A stretch of 5,716 nucleotides of DNA from an uncultured Collinsella sp. (GCA_900550825.1 URTZ01000129.1:1-5716); one strand, 5' to 3'. Shown: positions 1 through 5,595, counted from the stretch's first letter. The notes: generated by a model from the sequence alone, not told the origin. Translations and numbers: made by a program.

Positions 1-178
1 GGACTTGCAGCGACGGACCTCAGGACACTCTTACACCACGTCTGCGCGCGCGACCGATACGTTAGTTCATCCGGCGCGTCGAGACGCCTAAGAGACCCGA
101 AAAAGCCGAATTGCGCTGCTACTAAAAAGGTAACAGTACTCATATTTGATGTTTTTTGTCCACAGCCATTTGCAGGCC

Positions 179-188
179 CCCTATAGGG
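179..188. repeat. 10-bp perfect palindrome CCCTATAGGG
   Basis: The ten bases equal their own reverse complement. The flanking bases do not extend the symmetry. It lies in the gene-free stretch, about 150 bases beyond the acetyltransferase stop. It could be a protein-binding site or chance; nothing around it assigns a role. Confidence 0.4.
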
Positions 189-223
189 CGATGCCAACGA
201 GGGCTTCGGCGGCCGTTTTGCTC

Positions 224-335
224 AAGACTGTCCCCAGCGACTAGTCATTTAAGAACGTCCCCAATGACTAGGTGTGGTTGCTGCCAAGGAGTGTCCCGGG
301 GTGCCGGCATAAAAGGAACGTCCCTAACTGCCAGG
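224..335. repeat. Four degenerate copies of an AAGrA-yGTCCC extragenic repeat
   Basis: Four related units begin at 224, 251, 286 and 313, each opening with AAGA or AAGGA and containing GTCCC shortly after. The GTCCC cores start at 230, 257, 293 and 320, giving spacings of 27, 36 and 27 bases. Units one and two are most alike (aagactgtccccagcgacta and aagaacgtccccaatgacta); units three and four are more diverged, and unit four ends just before the acetyltransferase stop codon. Read on the minus strand the core is GGGAC(G/A)(T/C)TC-like, which recalls short REP-type repeats mobilised by RAYT (IS200-like Y1) transposases. That link is inferred; no transposase is present in the window. Confidence 0.6.
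241..271. repeat. Perfect 9-bp inverted repeat, CTAGTCATT / AATGACTAG
   Basis: Arms at 241-249 and 263-271 are exact reverse complements and enclose a 13-base loop that contains the GTCCC core of the second repeat unit. The transcript could fold as a hairpin on either strand. There is no U-tract, so it is not a normal intrinsic terminator. It could limit 3' exonuclease decay of the acetyltransferase mRNA, as REP hairpins can, or be the recognition structure of a mobile repeat; both are inferences. Confidence 0.65.
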
Positions 336-336
336 T

Positions 337-978
337 TTAGGCTGTTAGGTCGAGTTCGTAGAGGAAGCTTTCGCGCGGCATGTCGTGGCGGCGCTCTTCG
401 CGGTTGGCGCGGTGCGTGGCCGTGCGCTTAAAGCCGTGCAACTCGTAGAACTTCCACGAGCAGTTGGAGTCGGTGTACAGGTGCGCCCTCGTCGCTCCAA
501 GCGAGGACAGGTGCGAGACCGCGGCATCGAGCAGAACCGTGCCAACGCCCAGGCCATGGACGTCGCGATCCACGGCAAGCAGCGTGACCTCGTTGTCGTG
601 CGGCAACGGGCTGCTCTCGAGCAGACGGTTGTTGGTTCGGATGGTTGCGCGCACAAACGAGAGATACTCGGCGCAGGCATCAGGCTCCAGCTCACGCATC
701 TGCGATAGCAGTGCGCGTTCGGTATCCATCCAATGCTCGTTGATAGTGACGCCGGAGTTCTGTCCTGCGCGTGCAAGTGCAATGCCGCGCGCCTCGCCGT
801 CAATCACCGCAACCTGCGAAAACGTCGATGACGAAAGGCAATAGGCGAGGTCGCACGCGGCCTCAAGGCGGTTGTACTCATCGTTATCCGAATTGTTATG
901 CCAAAGTTGCTGCAGAATCAGCGCGATGGCGTCGAAGTCTTCGGTATCAAACGGTCGGTAGAGAACCCGCGAGACCAT
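337..978 (-). CDS. GNAT-family N-acetyltransferase
   Basis: This 213-residue cytosolic protein looks like a GCN5-related acetyltransferase, which moves an acetyl group from acetyl-CoA to an amine. The acetyl-CoA binding motif A is visible at about residues 131-153: a hydrophobic strand (VTLLAV) followed by the pyrophosphate loop H141-G-L-G-V-G146 and a helix. A motif-B-like segment follows at about 167-186, with Asn172 and the FYELHGF signature near the end. The first 100 residues are poorly conserved, as is usual where substrate is bound, so the substrate cannot be named. The start is supported by AAAGAGG (983-989) four bases before the ATG. The first position of the loop is His rather than the commoner Gln or Arg. 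It is transcribed divergently from purH and has no partner gene in the window. Confidence 0.9.
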   Translation of the reverse strand: MVSRVLYRPFDTEDFDAIALILQQLWHNNSDNDEYNRLEAACDLAYCLSSSTFSQVAVIDGEARGIALARAGQNSGVTINEHWMDTERALLSQMRELEPDACAEYLSFVRATIRTNNRLLESSPLPHDNEVTLLAVDRDVHGLGVGTVLLDAAVSHLSSLGATRAHLYTDSNCSWKFYELHGFKRTATHRANREERRHDMPRESFLYELDLTA

Positions 979-1243
979 GGTGCCTCTTTCTTTTGCGGAT
1001 GCATATCGAACACAGTTCTACCACGCCATTGGCATCAAATTATGGTGCCCCTGTGTTCCATGAACTCACCGTGCCCATCCCCTCCGCTCGCAAACTTTTT
1101 CTGCACATGCGCCCGTTGCGGGGTGCATCGATGCGCTCGATGCGCTACATTAAATCAGTATTTTCAATGCCGCTGCGCGAGCGCTGCAGATCGACGTATC
1201 ACCGACTCACAGAGCACGGCGGCGTACCAGACAGGAGGACTGC
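979..1243. promoter_or_regulatory. Divergent intergenic region between the acetyltransferase and purH
   Basis: This region must carry promoters firing in both directions, but I cannot place either firmly. For purH the best -10 candidate is TACATT (1146-1151), four of six matches to TATAAT, with no good -35 at the right distance. For the minus-strand gene, TTGATG (1038 down to 1033) resembles a -35 but no matching -10 lies 16-18 bases on. A small CCCG-TTG-CGGG hairpin (1112-1122), a palindrome and a tandem repeat (next entry) lie on the purH side. I see no recognisable purine riboswitch. Confidence 0.4.
1125..1146. repeat. Palindrome GCATCGATGC fused to a 9-bp tandem repeat upstream of purH
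   Basis: GCATCGATGC (1125-1134) is a perfect 10-bp palindrome. It overlaps two exact tandem copies of CGATGCGCT (1129-1137 and 1138-1146). The block ends at the A/T-rich stretch holding the possible purH -10. The position suits an operator, but no known purine-regulator box is recognised and the role is inferred. Confidence 0.4.
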
Positions 1244-2851
1244 ATGGGATCTGATGTGAAGATCGCACGCGCGTTGATCTCGGTTACCGATAAGACGGGC
1301 GTCGTCGATTTCGCACGGACGCTGGTTGACGACTTTGGCGTCGAGATCATCTCTACGGGCGGCACGGCTCGTGCCATCGAGGACGCGGGCATTCCCGTAA
1401 CCCCCATCGAGGAGTTCACGGGCTATCCCGAGATGATGGACGGCCGCGTTAAGACCCTGCACCCCAAGGTTCACGGCGCGCTGCTGGCCCGCCGCGATTC
1501 CGAGCAGCACATGCAGGAGGCTGCTCAGCACGGCATTAAGCTGATCGACCTGGTCGTCGTCAACCTGTACGAGTTCGAGAAGACCGTCGCCAACCCCGAG
1601 GTCACCTTCGCGGACGCCATCGAGCACATCGACATCGGTGGCCCCTCCATGCTGCGCTCTGCCGCCAAGAACGCCGCGAGCGTTACCGTCATCTCCGACC
1701 CGGCCGACTATGATGCCGTCCTGGCCGAGATGCGCGAGACCGGTGGCTGCACCACGCTTGCCACCCGTCGTCGCCTGCAGGTGAAGGTCTACCAGACCAC
1801 CGCCGCCTACGACACGGCTATCTCCCGTTGGCTTGCCGCCCAGGCAAGCGACGTGGCGGACACCTCTGCCAAGCTCGAGATCTCGCTGGAGAAGGTCGAC
1901 GACCTGCGCTATGGCGAGAATCCTCAGCAGAAGGCTACGGTCTACCGCTTTGCCGAGGGCTGCGAGAACACCGCGAGCTCGCAGTTCCCGCTCGTTGGCT
2001 CCGAGCAGATCCAGGGCAAGCCGCTCAGCTACAACAACTATCTGGATGCCGACGCCGCTTGGAACCTGGTCCGCGAGTTCGAGGAGCCGGCCTGCGTGAT
2101 CCTCAAGCACCAGAACCCCTGCGGTTCCGCCGTTGCCGAGGACATCACGGCCGCCTACGACCGCGCCTTCGCCTGCGATCCCAAGAGCGCCTTCGGCGGC
2201 ATCATCGCCTGCAACCGCGAGGTTCCCTATGAGCTGGTCGAGCACTTTGCCGATCAGAACAAGCAGTTCGTCGAGGTCATCATCGCCCCGAGCTACACTG
2301 CCGAGGCGCTCGAGCGCATGGCCAAGCGCCCCAACCTGCGCGTGCTGGCCACCGGCGGCGTGGACCACGGCGCCCAGGTGGAGCTGCGCTCCATCGACGG
2401 CGGCATGCTGGTGCAGGAAGTCGACCACGTGACCGAGGATCCCGCGACCTTTACGTTCCCCACCGACCGCAAGCCCACCGACGCCGAGATGGCCGAGCTC
2501 GAGTTTGCCTGGAAGGTCTGCAAGGGCGTTAAGTCCAACGCCATCTTGGTTTCCAAGGGCAAGGCCGGCATTGGCATGGGCCCCGGCCAGCCCAACCGCG
2601 TGGATTCCGCGCTGCTTGCCTGTGAGCGCGCCGAGGATTTCTGCGAGCGCGAGGGCGTGGAGAAGGGCGGCTTTGCCTGTGCAAGCGACGCGTTCTTCCC
2701 GTTCCGCGACAACGTCGACGTGCTTGCTGCACACGGCGTGACCTGCATCATCCAGCCCGGCGGCTCCAAGCGCGACGATGAGAGCATCCAGGCCTGCAAT
2801 GAGCACAATATTGCTATGGTGTTTACGGGCGCTCGCCACTTCCGCCACTAA
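1244..2851 (+). CDS. purH: Bifunctional AICAR formyltransferase / IMP cyclohydrolase
   Basis: PurH catalyses the last two steps of de novo purine synthesis in the cytosol: formyl transfer from 10-formyl-tetrahydrofolate to AICAR, then ring closure to IMP. At 535 residues it has normal full length. The N-terminal MGS-like cyclohydrolase domain (about 7-150) shows STGGTA (38-42 region), G67-RVKTLHPKVHG78, Tyr109, the IDIGGPSMLR block with Asp130, and Lys142. The transformylase domain (about 218-535) shows DLRYGENPQQ, the catalytic Lys288-His289 in KHQNPCG, SAFGG (315-319), SNAI with Asn432, IIQPGGSKRD (502-511) and the family-typical C-terminus TGARHFRH. AGGAGG (1233-1238) five bases before the ATG fixes the start. 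Two otherwise conserved cyclohydrolase positions differ: NLYPF reads NLYEF (Glu110), and AAKNH reads AAKNA (Ala144). The gene appears monocistronic and ends at a terminator. Confidence 0.99.
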   Translation: MGSDVKIARALISVTDKTGVVDFARTLVDDFGVEIISTGGTARAIEDAGIPVTPIEEFTGYPEMMDGRVKTLHPKVHGALLARRDSEQHMQEAAQHGIKLIDLVVVNLYEFEKTVANPEVTFADAIEHIDIGGPSMLRSAAKNAASVTVISDPADYDAVLAEMRETGGCTTLATRRRLQVKVYQTTAAYDTAISRWLAAQASDVADTSAKLEISLEKVDDLRYGENPQQKATVYRFAEGCENTASSQFPLVGSEQIQGKPLSYNNYLDADAAWNLVREFEEPACVILKHQNPCGSAVAEDITAAYDRAFACDPKSAFGGIIACNREVPYELVEHFADQNKQFVEVIIAPSYTAEALERMAKRPNLRVLATGGVDHGAQVELRSIDGGMLVQEVDHVTEDPATFTFPTDRKPTDAEMAELEFAWKVCKGVKSNAILVSKGKAGIGMGPGQPNRVDSALLACERAEDFCEREGVEKGGFACASDAFFPFRDNVDVLAAHGVTCIIQPGGSKRDDESIQACNEHNIAMVFTGARHFRH

Positions 2852-2880
2852 GTTCCGCCTTGGGACAAAATAATCTCCGC

Positions 2881-2916
2881 AAAAGACGGCTGCTCCGTTT
2901 GGAGGGCCGTCTTTTT
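2881..2916 (+). terminator. Intrinsic terminator of purH
   Basis: A 10-bp stem, AAAAGACGGC (2881-2890) with GCCGTCTTTT (2906-2915), encloses a second CTCC-GTTT-GGAG hairpin (2893-2904). The right arm runs into five Ts (2912-2916). It begins 29 bases after the purH stop codon. The A-run on the left makes it potentially bidirectional. Confidence 0.92.
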
Positions 2917-2918
2917 GG

Positions 2919-2927
2919 TATAAGAGG
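2919..2927 (+). promoter_or_regulatory. Candidate -10 (TATAAG) overlapping a ribosome binding site (AAGAGG)
   Basis: TATAAG (2919-2924) matches five of six bases of TATAAT and lies three bases after the terminator T-tract. AAGAGG (2922-2927) is a plausible Shine-Dalgarno five bases before the ATG at 2933. Both cannot serve one transcript: initiation from this -10 would start near 2931, downstream of AAGAGG. A -35 would have to fall within the terminator hairpin, and none is clear. The promoter is therefore uncertain. Confidence 0.35.
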
Positions 2928-2932
2928 ACGGA

Positions 2933-3664
2933 ATGACTAACACGAAAGGTACAACCATGCCCCAGATTGATGATGCCGAGCTGTTTGGCAATGCCGAGGA
3001 TCAGCGTGCGTACGAGGACTTTTGCGCCAATCAGGAGGCGGTCGAGAAGTTTACGCTCGACAAGCCCGCGCTTGTCTGCCGTTGGCGCATGTCCAACAAA
3101 AAGGTACCCATGCTCAACCGCCACATTCGCGCACTGTCCGAGCGCTTGGTGCAGGGCGAGCCGCTTACCCATAACATGCTCAGCTGGGCCAAGCAGCACG
3201 TTGAGTGGTCGCTTGCCGAGGGCGATTACACCGCACGCGACGGCGTGCTCATGCTGGTGATCGACGTCAACGGCAACGCCGCCATGACGGTGGGGGAGTA
3301 CGAGCCGCTAACCGATACGTCGGCCAAGGCGCTACGTGCCCGCTCCGCCGAGGCCCGCTCCGAGGCCGACGAAACCGGCGTGGCGCCCGAGCTGCTCGCC
3401 GCCGTCGATAACGGCGAGCTTGCCTTTGTGGCGCCAGCGGACGAGTGCCTGTGCGGCACGGCGACGCTCATCGAGCAGCTGGCCCAGACCAAGGGCATCC
3501 CGGTCACGCGCGTAGACATCCCCGCTCAGCTCAAGGGCGCGCTGTTCCTGGTGAGCGACGAGCACGGCGTGGTCCCTGCCGACGATACCGATGCCGCCGC
3601 GACGGACGCCGCGACGGTCGCCTTCTTCGCCGAAGGCTACGAAAAGCTCCGCGCCCGTCGCTAA
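2933..3664 (+). CDS. Hypothetical cytosolic protein, family not recognised
   Basis: I do not recognise this protein. It is 243 residues long, has no signal peptide or membrane segment, and is acidic. Residues 9-125 look like a compact mixed domain, with WRMSNKKVPMLNRHIRAL (51-68), a Trp-containing helix (84-93) and a hydrophobic strand LMLVIDVNG (106-114). An Ala/Arg/Glu-rich helix follows (about 130-157), then a second mixed region (161-212) with an ECLCGTATL segment and the VTRVDIPAQ segment (191-199), and an acidic, Ala-rich tail. Codon use matches the neighbours, so it is probably a real resident gene. The start is uncertain: ATG 2933 has AAGAGG five bases upstream; ATG 2957 (residue 9) has GAAAGG (2944-2949) seven bases upstream and fits better if transcription starts near 2931. 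It lies after the purH terminator and so is probably transcribed separately. Confidence 0.75.
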   Translation: MTNTKGTTMPQIDDAELFGNAEDQRAYEDFCANQEAVEKFTLDKPALVCRWRMSNKKVPMLNRHIRALSERLVQGEPLTHNMLSWAKQHVEWSLAEGDYTARDGVLMLVIDVNGNAAMTVGEYEPLTDTSAKALRARSAEARSEADETGVAPELLAAVDNGELAFVAPADECLCGTATLIEQLAQTKGIPVTRVDIPAQLKGALFLVSDEHGVVPADDTDAAATDAATVAFFAEGYEKLRARR

Positions 3665-3708
3665 ATGATTGTTCTGAGACGGGGATTAAAAAATCATTTT
3701 GGTCCCCG
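3663..3708. repeat. Two interleaved inverted repeats after the hypothetical gene
   Basis: AAATGATT (3663-3670, starting inside the TAA stop) pairs exactly with AATCATTT (3692-3699). CGGGGA (3680-3685) pairs exactly with TCCCCG (3703-3708). The arms alternate, so the two stems are either mutually exclusive or form a pseudoknot. A smaller GATT-AAAA-AATC hairpin (3684-3695) followed by ATTTT could act as a weak terminator. No canonical strong terminator is seen between this gene and the regulator. Confidence 0.5.
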
Positions 3709-3769
3709 CCATCGCTGCGAGTGCGAGGCGGACAAAACGCCCCCGCTCGCGAACAGTTCTGTCACCTTG

Positions 3770-3790
3770 GCACCGCGCGCGGTGCGCACC
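3770..3790. promoter_or_regulatory. Compound palindrome GCACC/GGTGC/GCACC, candidate operator
   Basis: GCACCGCGCGCGGTGC (3770-3785) is a perfect 16-bp palindrome, and GGTGCGCACC (3781-3790) is a perfect 10-bp palindrome sharing its right arm. The result is three alternating half-sites. It lies about 55-75 bases before the regulator start and immediately upstream of a CATAAT -10 candidate, roughly where a -35 would be. A binding site for the adjacent regulator or another dimeric factor is a reasonable inference, but OmpR-family proteins usually prefer direct repeats. Confidence 0.5.
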
Positions 3791-3804
3791 TGCAGTTTCG
3801 CAGC

Positions 3805-3810
3805 CATAAT
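3805..3810 (+). promoter_or_regulatory. Candidate -10 element (CATAAT) for the two-component operon
   Basis: CATAAT matches five of six bases of TATAAT and would start transcription near 3817, a short distance upstream of the ribosome binding site. No good -35 lies 16-18 bases upstream; TTGGCA (3767-3772) is 32 bases away, too far. A weak -35 overlapped by the palindrome would suit a regulated promoter. Confidence 0.4.
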
Positions 3811-3828
3811 GGTGGCAAGACAACCAAG

Positions 3829-3835
3829 AGGGGAG
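3829..3835 (+). promoter_or_regulatory. Ribosome binding site fixing the regulator start at 3844
   Basis: AGGGGAG lies eight bases before ATG 3844. The reading frame stays open upstream to 3445, inside the preceding gene, so this site and the immediate onset of the receiver fold after the ATG are what set the start. Confidence 0.8.
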
Positions 3836-3843
3836 CGAAATCC

Positions 3844-4515
3844 ATGGCGCTGATTTATGTCGTTGAGGACGACGAGCCCATTCGTCGTGAGCTTGTCGAC
3901 ATCCTTGCCCGCGCCGGGTTTGAAGTCGAGGCCTGCGAATCGTTTGAGCATGTCTCGCACGATATTCTCGCCGCCGCGCCCGACCTGGTGCTGCTCGACC
4001 TCACGCTCCCTGTCAAAGACGGCCAGCACATCTGCCATGAGGTCCGTCGCGAATCCGAGGTTCCCATCATCGTTCTCACGTCGCGCACGACCGAGATCGA
4101 CGAGGTCATGGCCATGACGCTCGGCGCGGACGACTTTGTTCCCAAGCCCTATAGCGCGCGCGTGCTCGTGGCGCGCATCAACGCCCTGCTGCGCCGCACC
4201 ACGGCGGCAGGCGAGCGCAGCACACTTGTCCACAAGGGGCTGGAGCTCGACCTCGCCCGCTCCATGGTCACCAACACGCAAACGGGCACCAGCACCGAGC
4301 TCACCAAAAACGAGCTGCGTATCCTCTCGCTGCTTCTGAGCCGCGCGGGCAAGATCGTTTCGCGCTCGGCCATCATGCAGGACCTGTGGGACTCCGACGC
4401 CTTCGTGGACGACAATACGCTCACCGTCAACATCAACCGCCTGCGCACCACGCTCGAAAAAATCGGCATCAAGGGGTATTTGACCACGCATCGCGGCCAA
4501 GGCTATTCGGTCTAG
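3844..4515 (+). CDS. OmpR/PhoB-family response regulator
   Basis: This is a 223-residue two-domain transcription factor that should be phosphorylated by the kinase encoded directly downstream. The receiver domain (about 2-117) has the acidic pair Glu8-Asp9 in VVEDDEPIR, the phosphoacceptor Asp52 in LLDLTLP, the switch Thr79 in VLTS, and Lys101 in PKPY. The winged-helix DNA-binding domain (about 126-223) has LTKNELRIL (153-161), the recognition region NTLTVNINRLRTTLE (191-205) and the terminal GYLTTHRGQGYSV wing. All key residues are present and the length is typical. The nearest functional group by gene pairing is BceR/GraR/VirR-type regulators, which control responses to cell-envelope-active peptides. 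That assignment rests mainly on the kinase. The target genes are not evident, though autoregulation through the upstream palindrome is possible. Confidence 0.96.
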   Translation: MALIYVVEDDEPIRRELVDILARAGFEVEACESFEHVSHDILAAAPDLVLLDLTLPVKDGQHICHEVRRESEVPIIVLTSRTTEIDEVMAMTLGADDFVPKPYSARVLVARINALLRRTTAAGERSTLVHKGLELDLARSMVTNTQTGTSTELTKNELRILSLLLSRAGKIVSRSAIMQDLWDSDAFVDDNTLTVNINRLRTTLEKIGIKGYLTTHRGQGYSV

Positions 4516-4518
4516 GGG
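4514..4518 (+). promoter_or_regulatory. Kinase ribosome binding site overlapping the regulator stop codon
   Basis: AGGGG includes the last two bases of the regulator TAG stop and lies six bases before the kinase ATG at 4525. The nine-base gap between the genes and this overlap indicate one mRNA with coupled translation. Confidence 0.75.
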
Positions 4519-4524
4519 CCGGCT

Positions 4525-5568
4525 ATGTCGTTTGGCAAGTTCTTTAAAGATGCGCTGCTTCCCGTCGCCGTGTGGACGTGCGGTGTGCTGCTGAGCTGCT
4601 TTGTGCTGACGGTCGCCGGCGCACCCGTTTCTATCGTGGTCGTGGCGGTCGGCGTGTCCTTTATCTTTGGTATGCTCGGCATCGTGATCGAGTACGCGCG
4701 CCGTCGCCGTTTTCTGCGTCAGCTGGAGCGTGCGGCAGAGGAGCTCGAGAGTCCCGCATGGGTGCAGGAGATGGTGCAATGTCCGACCTATGCCGAGGGC
4801 GAGCTCGAGTACGAGGTCTTGCGCCGGGTGGGCAAAGCTGCCTGCGACGAGGTTGCCGAAGGCCGGCGTCAGACCGATGACTATCGCGACTATATCGAAA
4901 GCTGGGTTCACGAGGCCAAGCTGCCCCTGGCGGCGGCCCATCTAATTTTGGAAAACCTGGACGGCAGCGAAGACGATCTGTCGCGTGTGGATGACCTGGG
5001 CCGTGAGCTGGCTCGTGTGGAGCGCTATATCGACCAGGCACTGTACTACGCGCGCTCGGAAGTCGTGGAGCGGGACTACCTGATTCGCCGCTGGAATCTC
5101 AAGACCTTGGTGACGGGCGCGATTAAGGCCAACGCGCGCGAGCTCATCGCGGCGCACGTGGCCCCAGTGTGCGAGAACCTCGACTTCGAGGTCTTTACCG
5201 ACGAGAAGTGGCTTGAGTTTATTCTGGGCCAGCTCATCCAGAACAGCATTAAATACGCGCGCGAGGACGGCGCGAAGATCGTGTTTTCGGGCGCGTTGCT
5301 GGACGAGGGCCTGGCAAGTGAGCGCATTGAGCTCACTGTTGCCGATAACGGCTGCGGCGTGAGCGCGGCCGACCTGCCGCGCGTGTTCGAGAAGGGCTTT
5401 ACCGGCGACAACGGCCGCACCACCAAGCGCGCAACGGGCATCGGCCTCTACCTGGTGGCGCGCCTGTGCTCCAAGATGGGTATCGATGTCACCGCGGCAT
5501 CCGAGCCCGGCGAAGGCTTCGTCGTCACGTTTGCCTTCTCGACCAACAAATTCCAATACTTTGAGTAG
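4525..5568 (+). CDS. Intramembrane-sensing (BceS-like) sensor histidine kinase
   Basis: This 347-residue membrane kinase should autophosphorylate and pass phosphate to the regulator encoded just upstream. Two helices (about 12-31 and 34-56) are joined by only a few residues (near GAP, 32-34), so there is almost no extracellular sensor; an Arg-rich cytoplasmic anchor follows (59-65). No HAMP domain is seen. The H-box WVHEAKLPLAA (127-137) contains phosphoacceptor His129 and resembles the WVHxIKTPxxA box of BceS/GraS kinases. The ATPase domain has the N-box around Asn240 (QLIQNSIKYA), G1 DNGCG (274-278), an F-box VFEKGFTG (288-295) and G2 TGIGLYL (304-310). His+4, usually Thr or Asn and needed for phosphatase action, is Leu133 here. 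In Firmicutes, such kinases sense peptide antibiotics through a BceAB-type transporter; none is in the window. Family call is firm, the signal is inferred. Confidence 0.94.
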   Translation: MSFGKFFKDALLPVAVWTCGVLLSCFVLTVAGAPVSIVVVAVGVSFIFGMLGIVIEYARRRRFLRQLERAAEELESPAWVQEMVQCPTYAEGELEYEVLRRVGKAACDEVAEGRRQTDDYRDYIESWVHEAKLPLAAAHLILENLDGSEDDLSRVDDLGRELARVERYIDQALYYARSEVVERDYLIRRWNLKTLVTGAIKANARELIAAHVAPVCENLDFEVFTDEKWLEFILGQLIQNSIKYAREDGAKIVFSGALLDEGLASERIELTVADNGCGVSAADLPRVFEKGFTGDNGRTTKRATGIGLYLVARLCSKMGIDVTAASEPGEGFVVTFAFSTNKFQYFE

Positions 5569-5595
5569 GCGGGCCGTCTTGCGGTGCGGGCGGCT

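Larger units (their letters stand above)
1..336. other. Non-coding, repeat-rich stretch downstream of the acetyltransferase
   Basis: I find no gene here that I would defend. The half nearer the acetyltransferase carries degenerate repeats (224-335) and an inverted repeat (241-271), listed separately. The first 160 bases are mixed in composition, with A/T-rich runs around 100-160. On the minus strand an open frame starts at an ATG at 143 and runs off the window edge; it lacks a ribosome binding site, uses codons such as TTA and GTA that are rare in the neighbouring genes, and is short enough to be open by chance. No convincing intrinsic terminator follows the acetyltransferase stop on the minus strand. 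Confidence 0.6.

Noticed and set aside
224..335. A CRISPR array
   Set aside because: The units are degenerate, about 20 bases long with 7- to 16-base gaps, and no spacer-repeat regularity or cas gene is seen.
156..431. A 91-codon plus-strand frame overlapping the end of the acetyltransferase gene
   Set aside because: It would start at TTG without a ribosome site, runs through the repeat array, and overlaps a clear gene on the other strand.
979..1243. A purine riboswitch before purH
   Set aside because: I looked for the conserved three-way-junction core and paired loops and found nothing convincing; only short palindromes and repeats are present.
1199..3199. A 666-codon open frame on the minus strand opposite purH and the next gene
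   Set aside because: PurH on the plus strand is unambiguous across its full length. The antisense frame has low-complexity Leu/Gly/Ala/Val-rich protein, spans a terminator and two genes, and is explained by G/C-ending codons suppressing stops on the opposite strand.
3445..3843. N-terminal extension of the response regulator frame into the previous gene
   Set aside because: The extension overlaps the hypothetical gene out of frame, is Arg/Gly-rich, and the receiver fold starts right after ATG 3844, which has its own ribosome site.
3694..4941. A 415-codon open frame on the minus strand opposite the regulator and kinase
   Set aside because: It lies antisense to two genes with complete catalytic motifs and has no domain signature or ribosome site of its own; it is a codon-bias shadow.
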